Both the position numbers and the translations under genes were made by a program. Shown piece after piece: positions 31,604-42,164 of a stretch of 64,000 nt of DNA. The stretch comes from Begonia masoniana (lineage: Eukaryota > Streptophyta > Magnoliopsida > Cucurbitales > Begoniaceae), in assembly GCA_022432975.1 (NCBI GenBank), contig CM039515.1, positions 15,502,583 to 15,566,582 on the forward strand, read 5' to 3'. Positions within the stretch are counted from its first letter, which is position 1, and the number at the start of each line of letters is the position of its first letter. The notes beneath the pieces were generated by a model. That model was not told the origin of the DNA. It was given only the letters and a program-made list of their open reading frames with translations, and did not search any database.

Positions 31604-32594
31604 TGATGTGCCCCGTAGGCCCATTACACGATCCTAGACCCGAGTCCACAATTTTACTAACACACTTGTCTCTTTTGCATGTCATGGTTCGTGTGAAGAC
31701 TTGGAGGACACACCGTGGACGACTTGAAGTGGGAGATTAAAGCTGGGGACATTGACCAACCAAATCATCTACTCATGTGGAAAGACTAAAGAGGCACCTT
31801 AATGCTCACATGGGAATTTGTCTTCCCGAGCTTTGATATTTGTTGCTTTTTTTGAAATTTCAAACTTATTGGCAAACGTTAGCCTTCTTGTTTAAACTTT
31901 ATTAGATGCATGTTAGGATTAGATAGATATTAGGATTAGATAAATGATAGGATTAGTTGGTGGCTTGTTTTGGCCCATTGAAGTTGGAGACATGGAAGCC
32001 CACATGATGACCCATCATTTCCCTTCCAAGCCCAAGCCAAAGCCCAAGCCCACCATTAGGTCTATATATTCATGGCATTGGTGTTTGTATCTTTTTTTGG
32101 TTGATTTATGAGCACCCATGGATTTCTCTCTCAATAGAAGAAGAAGCTTGGAGCAAGGAGCTTCCGAGGTAGGCTCGGTTGACAACAACCGAGGGGTTGC
32201 GCCCCCGAACCATTCTTCTAGCTTGGTAGCTAGTTGGAGTGGATTTTGCCACCTCCTTATCCACGCTTTTGAGAGCAAAAAACAGCAAGGAGTGGCCATA
32301 ACCTATTCCTTGAATCGAGTTATTTTCCTTGGAAGAAACTCTTGCCGGAAGCTCCATTGAAGCACTCACCAGCCAATTCTCAGAAAACAGTCCATAAATA
32401 CTTCATCTTAACGAATTTAGCCACGATTTTCACCAGCACACACCTCACTCACTTCACAAGATTCACCTAAAATTTCATTAAGTTTCGAGCACGTTTGATA
32501 TTTCTTTTACATTTTTCATTCTCGGATTTGTGTCACCCGGAGCTAACGGTCTTCTTCGAGTTCTTGAGTCCTATTTGCAGGTCGGAGATCATCA
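31604..32594 (+). repeat. TE3 left LTR
   Basis: 991 bp; pairs with 38308-39305 with scattered substitutions and small indels. The R/U5 part has a GGTTGACAACAACC hairpin shared with the TE2 LTR. The open frame at 32118-32360 has no support as a gene. Confidence 0.92.
32061..32070 (+). promoter_or_regulatory. TE3 LTR TATA box
   Basis: TCTATATATT followed by CATGG. The same site is at 38761-38771 in the right LTR and in both TE2 LTRs, so it is the likely Pol II start region of the element RNA. Confidence 0.7.
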
Positions 32595-32596
32595 GG

Positions 32597-32608
32597 TGGT
32601 ATCAGAGC
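32597..32608 (+). promoter_or_regulatory. TE3 primer binding site
   Basis: TGGTATCAGAGC two bases after the LTR; tRNA-iMet type. Confidence 0.92.
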
Positions 32609-33734
32609 TTCGATAGCCCCTTAGAGTGAGGGAAACCAGATTGGTTTGGTTTTCCAAACCCATTTGATTGCCCAAAACCGAGGCACCAAAACCGGGTGCT
32701 TGCTGTTCTTCATTTCGGTTTGCTGTTCTTACTGTTTTTGCTTTTCATCTTGTTTTATTTTCTTTCAAAAATGATTTCCAAAACGTTTATTAGTTGTCTG
32801 CAACTTTGAGCTTGAGTTTTTGAAAAGTATTTCACCATTTTCGTGTTGCTTATTTTCCTTCCTCTTTTGGTAGAACATTGGCTAACCAACTTAGTACTTG
32901 CTGTTTTTCTTTCTCTTTTTGGTTTGCTGACTTGGCTGCTGTGTATCTTACTTTTCCAGCACTTAAGAACATTTTGTTATAAACACAGATCTGAACATTA
33001 AAAAATATGTTTGATTAACATCATTTTGTGTTGGTTTAAGTTGCTGTTTAGTGGTTTAAGTTGATGTTTAGTGTTCTAGTTTAATGTTGTTGCATATTTA
33101 AATCTGAGCTTCATGTTTATAATGTTCTATTGATGCAGTTTTAGTACATTAATTGCTGAGAATATTTACCTTTTCATTTGAATTACATTGGTAAAGTAAA
33201 ACGTTGCTAAAATGAGTAAATGCTAGTGAAAGTACACAATCTAATTGGACCACTATTTCTGGTGTTGCTTTATGTCGCTTTCACTATGTGCTTTGATGAG
33301 ATTTTATTTAAAACGTTCTGTTGGTAAGATAGTTGCTGGTAATTGCATGTTTGGGAATATATGTATTAAGTTCACTAAGACGTTAAAGAGCATGTACGAA
33401 TCGATTATCCCTGTTTAGTGGATTTAAAACTTGTTTGTTAGTGAATTTGACATTTCCCCACTATAACGGCCATAACTTTGGCTACAAGTGTCAGTTTTTG
33501 ACGAGCCACCTGGCAAATCAAAGCTATCAAAAAGATCTATAACGCTGTTACAAGCTACGCCTGTGACAATCAGGTTTGGATCTCAAAAAAGGTCGTCTAA
33601 GCCCTCAAAAAAATGCGTTTCAAAAATTTTAGGTCGAAATTCTAGTTAGGTTCCCCACCTTTACCTTCCCTAACACCCGTGATCAACTTGGACCTAATTA
33701 ATATTTCCTTCCTAAAACTTTAGTATTCACATGA
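32609..33734 (+). other. TE3 non-coding leader
   Basis: 1.1 kb, T-rich, repeated TTGCTGTT words as in TE2, no gene seen. Ends at the gag ATG. Confidence 0.7.
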
Positions 33735-35177
33735 ATGAAGACTAGGAGTGCAATCAACCGAGAGCTAAACCAAGATATGAATCAAGAACCGAATCGGGAC
33801 AAGGACATTCCCCAACCCGAGACTCACACCCCACAAGAGGGAGAGTCTAGCATGCAAGGACAATTAGATGGACTTAGTGGAGAAGTTAACCATATAGGCC
33901 AACAACTTAAGGACTTAACCCTTAGCATGAAACACATAATGGAAGTCCTTAATATGAGAATTCCAAATGAAGCGACTCGAGAACCTCCACCTTGATTTAG
34001 ACCCAGAAATCCTAGGAGACGATTTCAAGAACCATATCCCATCTCGGACGAAGAAAGACCTGAGTATCCTAGGAGAAGAAACCCGCTTTATAAGGAGGAG
34101 GAAGAATGGACCTTAGATGAAGAAGAGACTTTTCAACCAAATAGACGAAAGGATCAAGAGGACCTTAGAAATGTCAAGCTACATATACCCTCATTTGACG
34201 GGACATGCGATGGAGATACCTTTCTTGAATGGATTGATAAGGTAGAGAAAGTTTTCGACTATTATGAGTACTCCGATAAAGTAAAGATCTAGTTAGTATC
34301 CGTAAAGCTATCGAGATATGCAGCCCTCTGGTCGTCCAATATTAAGCTTCAAAGACGACAGATAGGAGATACCCCCATTACGACATGGAGAGCAATGAAG
34401 TCGCTCATGACTAAGAGGTTCATACCCACCCATTACCGTCAAGATCTATTCCTTCAAATCCAAAACCTACGATAAGGAACTCGATCCGTTGAGGCTTACC
34501 TAGCCGAATTTGAAACTCTAAGAATACGAGTAGATATGGAAGAACCTGAGGAGCAGGTTATTGCTAGATTCATTCGAGGCTTGAATAGAGACATAGGAGA
34601 CACCGTTGAAATACACCCAGCAGAGTCCTTAGATGCAATTGTTCATATGGCCATGACGATTGAGCGACAGCTCAATAGAAAGAGGAAATCCACCTATCCT
34701 CCTAAGTTTACCCCCCACATTCCACCCAAAGTCACCCCTAAGTCACCCGCGCCAATCAAGCCCTATGACAAGGCTGAAGGAAAGAAGCCTTTTAACCCTA
34801 GTTGGCCACTTAAGGAGTCCAGTAGCAAAACCTTAGTCGATAAAGCCAACCCACTTAGAGTGAGAGAAATCAAGTGTTATAAATGTCAAGGTCTAGGTCA
34901 TTATATGGCTCAATGTCTGAATCAACGGGTGATGATTATCAAGGAAGATACGGAAGAAGTTGAGAGTAAGGATGACCACGAGGTAGGAGTAGAGGACAAA
35001 GATGTCGAGGAGAGTGACACTGAGGACGAAGTCGTGCGCACTCTTGAGGGACCCTTGTTGATGGTTAGGAGACGAGTCCTTGTGACTAAGAATTTAGGAG
35101 AAAATTGCCAACGTGAGAATATCTTTCATAGTAGATGTGTTATTAAGGATAAGATATGCTCTTTAATTATAGATTGA
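33735..35177 (+). pseudogene. TE3 gag with CCHC knuckle
   Basis: One frame from ATG 33735, with stops TGA 33993-33995, TAG 34290-34292, TAA 34473-34475 and TGA 35175-35177. Motif order: a Q/N-rich N-terminus, FDGTCDGDTFLEWIDKVEK, TTWRAMKSLM, the gag tail with FIRGLNRDIGD, a basic linker, CYKCQGLGHYMAQC at about 34873-34914, then an acidic stretch leading into the protease. The last stop falls in the protease active-site triplet (IID, stop, GS). Normal role: capsid and nucleocapsid. Confidence 0.85.
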
Positions 35178-35192
35178 GGAAGTTGTGCCAAC

Positions 35193-35708
35193 GTGGCATC
35201 TGATAAGTTAGTTAAGAAGTTAGGATTAGAAACAACTACACATCCCCACCCTTATAAGTTACGATGGCTAGATGATAGGGATGATGTTAAGGTCTCTCGA
35301 CAAGTGAGAGTAGATTTTGCTATGGGAAAATATCAAGAATCTGTTTTATGCGATGTCGTGCCCATGAGTGCTAGCCACTTGCTTCTTGGACGATCCTGGC
35401 AATTTGATCGAAGAGTGAACCACGATGGATATTCTAACTACTATTCCCTTAAGTTTGGTGGTAAAACAATTAAGTTAGCACCTTTGACCCCCGAGGAAAT
35501 ATCCAAAGACGATGCCGCTAGAAAAGAAGCGAAAAATAAAGCAAATCTTTTTGTGACTAGATCGGAGATAGAGGCATCGGTGCTTCGAGGAGATCCCATG
35601 ATCCTTATACTATTTCGAGATAGAATTATGGAGCTAGGAGTAATTCCTGACCCTGTAAAGAAGTTGCTCAATCAATTCCAAGATGTATTTCCTGAGGAAC
35701 TGCCTTAA
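35193..35708 (+). pseudogene. TE3 protease region
   Basis: Continues the gag frame without shift. The HLLLGRSWQFDRRVNHDG motif is the second half of a retropepsin domain as seen in plant chromoviruses. The frame ends at TAA 35706-35708, in the link to RT. The active-site Asp lies upstream beside the TGA at 35175. Confidence 0.8.
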
Positions 35709-35864
35709 GGATTACCACCTCTACGTGGTATAGAACATCAAATTGGCCTCATACTCGGGGCCACACTACCTAATAGACCAGCCTATAGAATGAACCTCGA
35801 AGAAACCAAGAAACTCCAAGATCAAGTTCAAGATTTATTGGATAAAGGATACATACGATAGTCA

Positions 35865-37106
35865 ATGAGCCCCTGTGCATTTCCCTCACTTTTGGTACCC
35901 AAGAAAGACAGCACAATGAGAATGTGCGTTGACAGTCGAGCCGTGAATCAAATCAGCGTAAAGTATAGATACCTCATTCCTAGGCTTGAGGATATGTTGG
36001 ATGAGCTCAGTGGAGCCTCAATATTTTCTAAGGTGGACCTTAAGAGCGGTTACCACCAAATTAGAATGAAAGAAGGTGACGAGTGGAAGACGGCATTTAA
36101 GACTAAGTACGGGCTTTTTGAGTGGATGGTGATGCCCTTCAAGTTATCTAACGCACCCAGTACCTTTATGAGACTTATGCACCACGTGCTGAAAGATTTC
36201 CTAGGAAAATTTATTGTTGTCTATTTTGACAATATTTTGGTGTATAGTCTAGACCTCCCACAACACCTCAACCATCTTAGTGTACTTTTTCAAACCCTAC
36301 GAAAAGCTCAATTATTTGGAAATTTAAGCAAATACTCATTCGCGCAAGATAAAGTTTATTTCCTAGGGTTTGTCATTTCTAAAGATGGCATGGAAGCCGA
36401 TGTTGACAAGGTCAAGGCTATTAAGGATTGGCCTACCCACAACTCTTTAACCGAATTACGTAGCTTCCATGGTCTGGCCTCTTTTTACCGGAGGTTCATA
36501 AAAGACTTTAGTTCAATAGTCTCCCCGCTCACTAATTGCACTGAGAAGGGAAAAGAGTTTACTTGGACCCCGGTTTGTCAAAAGAGCTTTGAGCTAATCA
36601 AGGATAGGTTATGCCACTCGCCAGTGTTAGCACTCCCTGACTTTAACAAGGTATTTGAAATTAAGAGTGATGCTTCCGGAGTTGGCATTAGAGCCGTGCT
36701 CATGCAAGAGGGAAAACCCATTGCATACTTTAGTGAGAAATTGAAAGGAGCCATGCTAAATTACTCCACGTACGATAAGGAATTTTATGTCGTTATTAGA
36801 GCATTGGAGCATTGGCAGCACTACCTCTTGTCAAAAGAATTTGTTATCAATACTGACCATCAATCTTTACGACACATTAAGAGTCAACATAAGTTGAACA
36901 AGAGGCATGCTAAATGGGTAGAATTTTTGGAGAGGTTCCCGTATATTCTGAAGTATGTGAAAGGAGAAAATAATGTAGTCGCCGATGCACTTTCGAGGAA
37001 ACGCATTCTCCTTACCGAGCTAGGGACTCAATTCTTTGGATTTGAATGGATCAAGCATAATTACGAATCTGACCCTGACTTTGGATCTTATTACACCAAG
37101 TGTTAG
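35865..37106 (+). pseudogene. TE3 reverse transcriptase and RNase H
   Basis: 413 codons, preceded by an in-frame TAG at 35859-35861 and ended by TAG at 37104-37106. RT motifs: [12 protein letters not shown] near residues 65-76, then YFDNILVYS at 120-128. The catalytic pair of the YxDD box reads D-N, so polymerase activity should be lost. RNase H begins near residue 265 ([15 protein letters not shown]), with TDHQSL and NVVADALSR further on. Confidence 0.9.
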
Positions 37107-37184
37107 GAAAAGGCTGAAGGAGAATATCGACTTATAGACGGCTATTTACTAAGGGCGGGAAAATTATGTATACCGCAAGGAAGC

Positions 37185-37799
37185 ATGAGGCAAAGTCTTG
37201 TAAAAGAAGCCCATTGTGGAGGATTAGCGAGTCATTTCGGGGAGAAGAAAACCCTCGATATGCTTAAGGAACACTTCTTTTGGCCACATATGAAAAGAGA
37301 CGTGCACCGCATGGTGGAGACATGCGTCGTGTGCAAGAAAGCCAAGAGTAAGGTTCTACCACAAGGCTTGTATATGCCCTTACCCATTCCTTCGCACCCT
37401 TGGACTGAAGTTAGTATGGACTTCATTTTGGGATTGCCACGAACTGCTCGTAATAAGGATTCGATCATGGTGGTTGTGGATCGTTTCTCTAAGATGGCAC
37501 ATTTCATTCTTTGTGCAAAAACGGATGACGCCTTTTCTATAGCTGACCTATTTTTCAAAGAAATCGTTCGCCTACATGGTATACCGCATTCCATAGTGTC
37601 GGACCGGGACACTAAATTTTTGAGCTCCTTCTGGACCACTTTGTGGAAGAAGTTGGGGACGAAGCTGTGTTTTAACACATCTTTCCACCCCCAAACTGAT
37701 GGGCAGATGGAAGTTGTTAACAGGACCTTAGGCTCCCTCTTACGCAGTATTGTAGGTAAGAAACTATCCAGTTGGGATGTAGTCCTTCCTGGATTATAA
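37185..37799 (+). pseudogene. TE3 integrase core
   Basis: 204 codons. The N-terminal zinc site (H...H...CVVCKKAK) is followed by the DDE core with D79, D140 and E176 all present at the expected D-35-E spacing. Ends at TAA 37797-37799; the frame then continues. Confidence 0.88.
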
Positions 37800-38341
37800 T
37801 TTTCCTACAATCGCACCCTTCATTCCACTACTGAGCAAACGCCCTTTGAGGTTGCATATGGGTTTAACCCATGTACACTGTTGGACCTTGTTCAGTTACC
37901 CATTAATGAACTGGCCAAGCCATCGGGAGCAAACAAGGCCGAACAAATTAAGAAATTACATGAGAACATGCGTCAAGCCATCGAGAAGAGAAATGCGAGC
38001 GTGGCCAAATGAGTAAACAAAGGCCGAAAAGAGGTTATCTTTAATGAAGGAGACTTGGTTTGGTTGCACCTACAAAAAGAAGATTCCCCGACAAAAGAAA
38101 ATCTAAGCTTCTTCCTCGTGAGGATGGACCCTTCAAGGTGTTGCAGCGGATCAATAACAACGCTTATAAGATTGAACTGCCTAGAGATTACGGAGTATCA
38201 GCAACGTTCAATGTCATGGACCTATCACCTTATATAAGCGATGACGAAAACTTCGAGAGGCCTGACTTAAAGGATTTGAGGTTAAATCCTCAATCACCTG
38301 AGGAGGATGATGTGCCCCGTAGGCCCATTACACGATCCTAG
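37800..38341 (+). pseudogene. TE3 integrase C-terminus and tail into the LTR
   Basis: Same frame to about 38080 with TGA at 38010-38012, then a one-base shift at an A-run (CAAAAAGAAG). The second frame (38060-38341) has [19 protein letters not shown] and [13 protein letters not shown]. Its stop at 38339-38341 lies 32 bases inside the LTR. No clear chromodomain recognised. Confidence 0.8.
38300..38307 (+). promoter_or_regulatory. TE3 polypurine tract
   Basis: GAGGAGGA abuts the 3' LTR and also encodes part of the EEDD motif. Confidence 0.6.
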
Positions 38342-39305
38342 ACCTAAGTCCACAATTTTACTAACACACTTGTCTCTTTTGCAGGTCATGGTTCGTGTGA
38401 AGACTTGGAGGACACCGTGGACGACTTGAAGTGGGAGATTAAAGCTGGGGACGTTGACTAACCAAATCATCTACTCATGTGGAAAGACTGTAGAGGCACC
38501 TTAATGCTCACATGGGAATTTGTCTTCCCGAGCTTTGATATTTGTTGCTTTTTTGAAATTTCGAACTTATTGGCAAACGTTGGCCTTCTTGTTTAAACTT
38601 TATTAGATGCATGTTAGGATTAGATGGATGTTAGGATTAGATGAATGAAAGGATTAGTTGGTGGCTTGGTTTGGCCCATTGAAGTTGAAGACATGGAAGC
38701 CCACATGATGACCCATCATTTCCCTTCCAAGCCCAAGCCAAAGCCCAAGCCCACCATTAGGTATATATATTCATGGCATTTGTGTTTATATCTTTTTTTG
38801 GTAGATTTATGAGCACCCACGGATTTCTCTCTCAATAGAAGAAGAAACTTGGAGCAAAGAGCTTCCAAGGTAAGCTCGGTTGACAACAACCGAGGGGTTG
38901 CACCCTCGAACCATTCTTCTAGCTTGGTAGCTAGCTGGAGTGGATTTTGCCACCTCCTTCTCCACTCTTTTGAGAGCAGAAAACAACAAGGAGTGGCAAT
39001 AACTGATTCCTTGAATCGAGTTATCTTCCTTGGAAGAAACTCTTGCCGGAAGCTCCATTAAAGCACTCACCGGCCGATTCTCGAAAAACAGTCCATAAAC
39101 ACTTCATCTTAACGAATCTGGACCATGATTTTCAACAGCACACACTCACTCACTCAACAAGATTCACCAAAAATTTTATTAAGTTTCGAGCACGTTTGAT
39201 ATTTCTTTTACATTTTTCATTCTCGGATTTACTCGGATTTGTGTCACCCGGAGCTAACAGTCTACTTCGACTTCTTGAATCCTATTTGCAGGTCAAAGCT
39301 CATCA
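38308..39305 (+). repeat. TE3 right LTR
   Basis: 998 bp, TGATGTGCCCC to CATCA, followed by the GTTGG duplication and the remainder of the 5S gene. Confidence 0.92.
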
Positions 39306-39343
39306 GTTGGGTGACCACTTGGGAAATCCTCGTATTGCACGCC
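39306..39343 (+). pseudogene. 5S rRNA copy B37, 3' part
   Basis: GTTGG duplicate plus box C and 3' end; continues 31518-31603. Confidence 0.88.
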
Positions 39344-39474
39344 TTTTTTTGACCTAGTACTTCCTCGAACATCAGGAGCAAAATTAAAGGGCACGGGAGG
39401 TCTAGCGTGGGAGGAATAGCCTACGGCGGTCTCGTTGGGCATCGGACAAAGGGAATTAGCGGATGAAGAATGTC

Positions 39475-39593
39475 GGGTGCGACCATACGAGCACAAATGC
39501 ACCAAATCCCATCAGAACTCCGAAGTTGAAAGTGCTTCGGCGAGAGTAGTACTAAGTTGGGTGACCACTTGGGAAGTCCTCATATTCCATCCA
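39475..39593 (+). rRNA. 5S rRNA gene copy C1
   Basis: 119-nt class; 3' end degraded (CATATTCCATCCA). Confidence 0.65.
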
Positions 39594-39724
39594 TTTTTTT
39601 GACAAAGTACTTCCTCGGACATCAGAAGCAAAATTCAAGGGCACGGGCAGTCTGGCGTGGGAGGAACGAGCTGCGGCGGTCTCACTGGGCATCGGACAAA
39701 GAGAATTGTCGGACGAAGAATGTC

Positions 39725-39842
39725 GGGTCTGACCATACGAGCACTAATGCACCGGATCTCATCAGAACTCTAAAGTTAAAAGTGCTTCGGCGAGAGTAGT
39801 ACTAAATTGGGTGACCACTTGGGAAGTCCTCGTGTTGACCCC
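39725..39842 (+). rRNA. 5S rRNA gene copy C2
   Basis: 118 nt; GGGTCTG start, AAATTGG, GTTGACCCC. Confidence 0.7.
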
Positions 39843-39973
39843 TTTTTTTGACCGAGTACTTCCTCGGACATCAGAAGCGAAATTCAAAGGCACGGGAGGT
39901 CTTGCGTGGGAGGAACGAGCTGCGGCGGTCTCGCTGGGCATCGGACAAAAGGAATTGGCAGACGAAGAATGTC

Positions 39974-40091
39974 GGGTGCAACCATACGAGCACTAATGCA
40001 GCGGATCCCATCAGAACTCCAAAGTTAAAAGTATTTCGGCGAGAGTAGTACAAGTTGGGTGAATACTTGGGAAAACCTCGTGTTGCACCCC
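39974..40091 (+). rRNA. 5S rRNA gene copy C3
   Basis: 118 nt; GTATTTCGG, GTACAAGTTGG, GAATACTTGGGAAAACC. Confidence 0.65.
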
Positions 40092-40222
40092 ATTTTTTGA
40101 CCGAGTACTTCCTCGGACATCAGGAGCGAAATTCAAGGGCATAGGAGGTGTGGCGTGGGAGGAACGGGCTGCGGCAGTCTCGCTAGGCATTGGACAAAGG
40201 GAATTGGCAGACGAAGAATGTC

Positions 40223-40344
40223 GGGTGCGACCATACGAGAACTAATGCACCGGATCCCATCAGAACTCCGAAGTTAAAAGTGCTACTTCGGTGAGAGTAG
40301 TACTAAGTTGGGTGACCACTTGGGAAGTCCTCGTGCTGCACCCC
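40223..40344 (+). rRNA. 5S rRNA gene copy C4
   Basis: 122 nt; CTACTTCGG with AAGTTGG; GTGCTGCACC 3' end. Confidence 0.7.
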
Positions 40345-40475
40345 TTTTTTTGACCGAGTACTTCCTCCGACATCAGGAGAGAAATTCACGGGCACGGGAG
40401 GTCTAGTGTGGGAGGAACGAACTGCGGCGGTCTCGCTGACCATCGGACAAAGGGAATTGGCGGACGAAGAATGTG

Positions 40476-40595
40476 GGGTGCGACCATACGAGTACTAATG
40501 CACCGGATCTATCAGAACTCCGAAGTTAAAAGTGCTCCTTCGGGGAGAGTAGTACTAAGTAGTGTGACCACTTGGAAGTCCTCATGTTGCACTCT
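40476..40595 (+). rRNA. 5S rRNA gene copy C5
   Basis: 120 nt; CTCCTTCGGGGAGAG subtype, AAGTAGTG. Confidence 0.6.
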
Positions 40596-40726
40596 TTTTT
40601 TTGACTGAGTACTTACTCGGACATCAAGAACGAAATTCAAGGGCACGGGAGGTCTTGCGTGGGAGGAACAGGCTACGGCGGTCTCGCTGGGCATCGGACA
40701 AAGGGAATTGGAGGACGAAGAATGAC

Positions 40727-40845
40727 GGGTGCGACCATATGAGTACTAATGAACTGGATCCCATCAGAACTCTGAAGTTAAAAGTGCTTCGGCGAGAGTA
40801 GTACTAAGTTGGGTGACCACTTGGGAAATCCTCGTGTTGCACCCC
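40727..40845 (+). rRNA. 5S rRNA gene copy C6
   Basis: 119-nt class; AGTACTAATGAACTGG, otherwise near consensus. Confidence 0.75.
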
Positions 40846-40975
40846 TTTTTTTGACAGAGTACTTCCTCGGACATCAGGAGCGAAATTCAAGGGCACGGGA
40901 GGTCTGGCGTGGGAAGAACGGGATGCGGTGGCTTTGCTGGGCATCACGCAAAGAGAATTGGAGACAAAGAATGTC

Positions 40976-41097
40976 GGGTGCGACAATACGAGCAGTAATG
41001 CACCGGATCCCATCAGAACTCCGAAGTTAAAAGTGCTACTTCGGCGAGAGTAGTACTAAGTTGGGTGACCACTTAGGAAGTCCTCGTGTTGCACCCC
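40976..41097 (+). rRNA. 5S rRNA gene copy C7
   Basis: 122 nt; CTACTTCGG, AAGTTGG, GACAATACGAGCAG. Confidence 0.7.
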
Positions 41098-41225
41098 TTT
41101 TTTTGACCGAGTACTTCGGACATCAAGAGCAAAATTCAAGGGCACGGGAGGTCTGGCGTGGGAGGAACGGACTGTGGCGGTCTCGCTGGGCATCAGACAA
41201 AAGGAATTGGTGCACGAAGAATGTC

Positions 41226-41347
41226 GGGTGCGACCATACGAGCACTAATGCACCATATCCCATCAGAACTCCGAAGTTAAAAGTGCTCCTTCAGGGAGAG
41301 TAGTACAAAGTAGGGTGACCACTTGGGAAGTCCTCGTGTTGCACTCC
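41226..41347 (+). rRNA. 5S rRNA gene copy C8
   Basis: 122 nt; CTCCTTCAGGGAGAG, ACAAAGTAGGG. The spacer after it is intact; the one before has lost CCT of TTCCTCGG. Confidence 0.6.
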
Positions 41348-41478
41348 TTTTTTTGACCGAGTACTTCCTTGGACATCAAGAGCGAAATTCAAGGGCACGG
41401 TAAGTCTGGCGTGGGAGGAACGGGCTGGGGCGGTCTCGCTGGGCATCAGACAAAGAGAATTGGCGGACGAAGAATGTC

Positions 41479-41600
41479 GGGTGCGACCATACGAGCACTA
41501 ATGCACCGGATCCAATCAGAACTCTGAAGTTAAAATTGCTTCTTCGGCGAGTATAGTACTAAGTTGGGTGGCCACTTGGGAAGTCCTCGTGTTGCACCCC
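41479..41600 (+). rRNA. 5S rRNA gene copy C9
   Basis: 122 nt; AAATTGCTTCTTCGGCGAGTATAG, GTGGCC. Confidence 0.65.
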
Positions 41601-41731
41601 TTTTTTTGACCGAGTACTTCCTCAGACATCAGGAGCGAAATTCAAGGGCACGGGAGGTTTGGCATGGAAGGAACGGACTTCGGCGGTCTCGCTAGGCATC
41701 GGACAAAGGGAATTGGCAGATGAAGAATGTG

Positions 41732-41852
41732 GGGTGCGACCATAGGAGCACTAATGAACCGGATCCATCAAAACTCCGAAGTTAAAAGTGCTCCTTCGGG
41801 GAGAGTAGTACTAAGTAGGGTGACCACTTGGGAGGTCCTCGTGTTGCACTCC
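41732..41852 (+). rRNA. 5S rRNA gene copy C10
   Basis: 121 nt; CTCCTTCGGGGAGAG, AAGTAGGG, one C lost in GGATCC. Confidence 0.65.
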
Positions 41853-41983
41853 TTTTTTTGACTGAGTACTTCCTCGGACATCAAGAGCAAAATTCAAGGG
41901 CACGGGAGGTCTGGCGCGGGAGGAACGGGATCCAGCGATCTCGCTGGGCATCGGACAAAGAGAATTGGCGGACGAAGAATATC

Positions 41984-42102
41984 GGGTGCGACCATATGAG
42001 CACTAATGCACTGGATCCCATCAGAACTCCGAAGTTAAAAGTGCTTCGGCGAGAGTAGTACTAAGTACGATGACCACTTGGGAAGTCCTCATGTTGCACC
42101 CC
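41984..42102 (+). rRNA. 5S rRNA gene copy C11
   Basis: 119-nt class; AAGTACGATGACC in place of AAGTTGGGTGACC. Confidence 0.7.
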
Positions 42103-42164
42103 TTTTTTTGACCGAGTACTTCTTCGGACATCAGGAGCGAAATTCAAGGGCACGGGAGGTCTGG

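Larger units (their letters stand above)
31604..39305 (+). mobile_element. TE3: Ty3/gypsy chromovirus (probably CRM clade), inside a 5S gene
   Basis: 7.7 kb, LTRs 31604-32594 and 38308-39305, target duplication GTTGG (31599-31603 and 39306-39310). LTRs begin TGATGTGCCCC and end CATCA. Internal order: leader, gag with CCHC, protease, RT, RNase H, integrase, and a tail that enters the 3' LTR. A TGATG LTR start and a pol frame ending inside the LTR are features of CRM-type chromoviruses, so CRM is my best guess; Reina is an alternative. One reading frame runs from 33735 to about 38080 but holds nine in-frame stops and then one frameshift, so the copy is dead. Confidence 0.9.
39306..42164 (+). 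repeat. 5S rDNA tandem array, block C (11 copies)
   Basis: Starts with the 3' part of the split copy. Has a private subtype reading GTGCTCCTTCGGGGAGAG, often with AAGTAGGG at box C (copies at 40476, 41226, 41732), not seen in other blocks. Ends where the solo LTR inserted after TCTGG. Confidence 0.95.
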
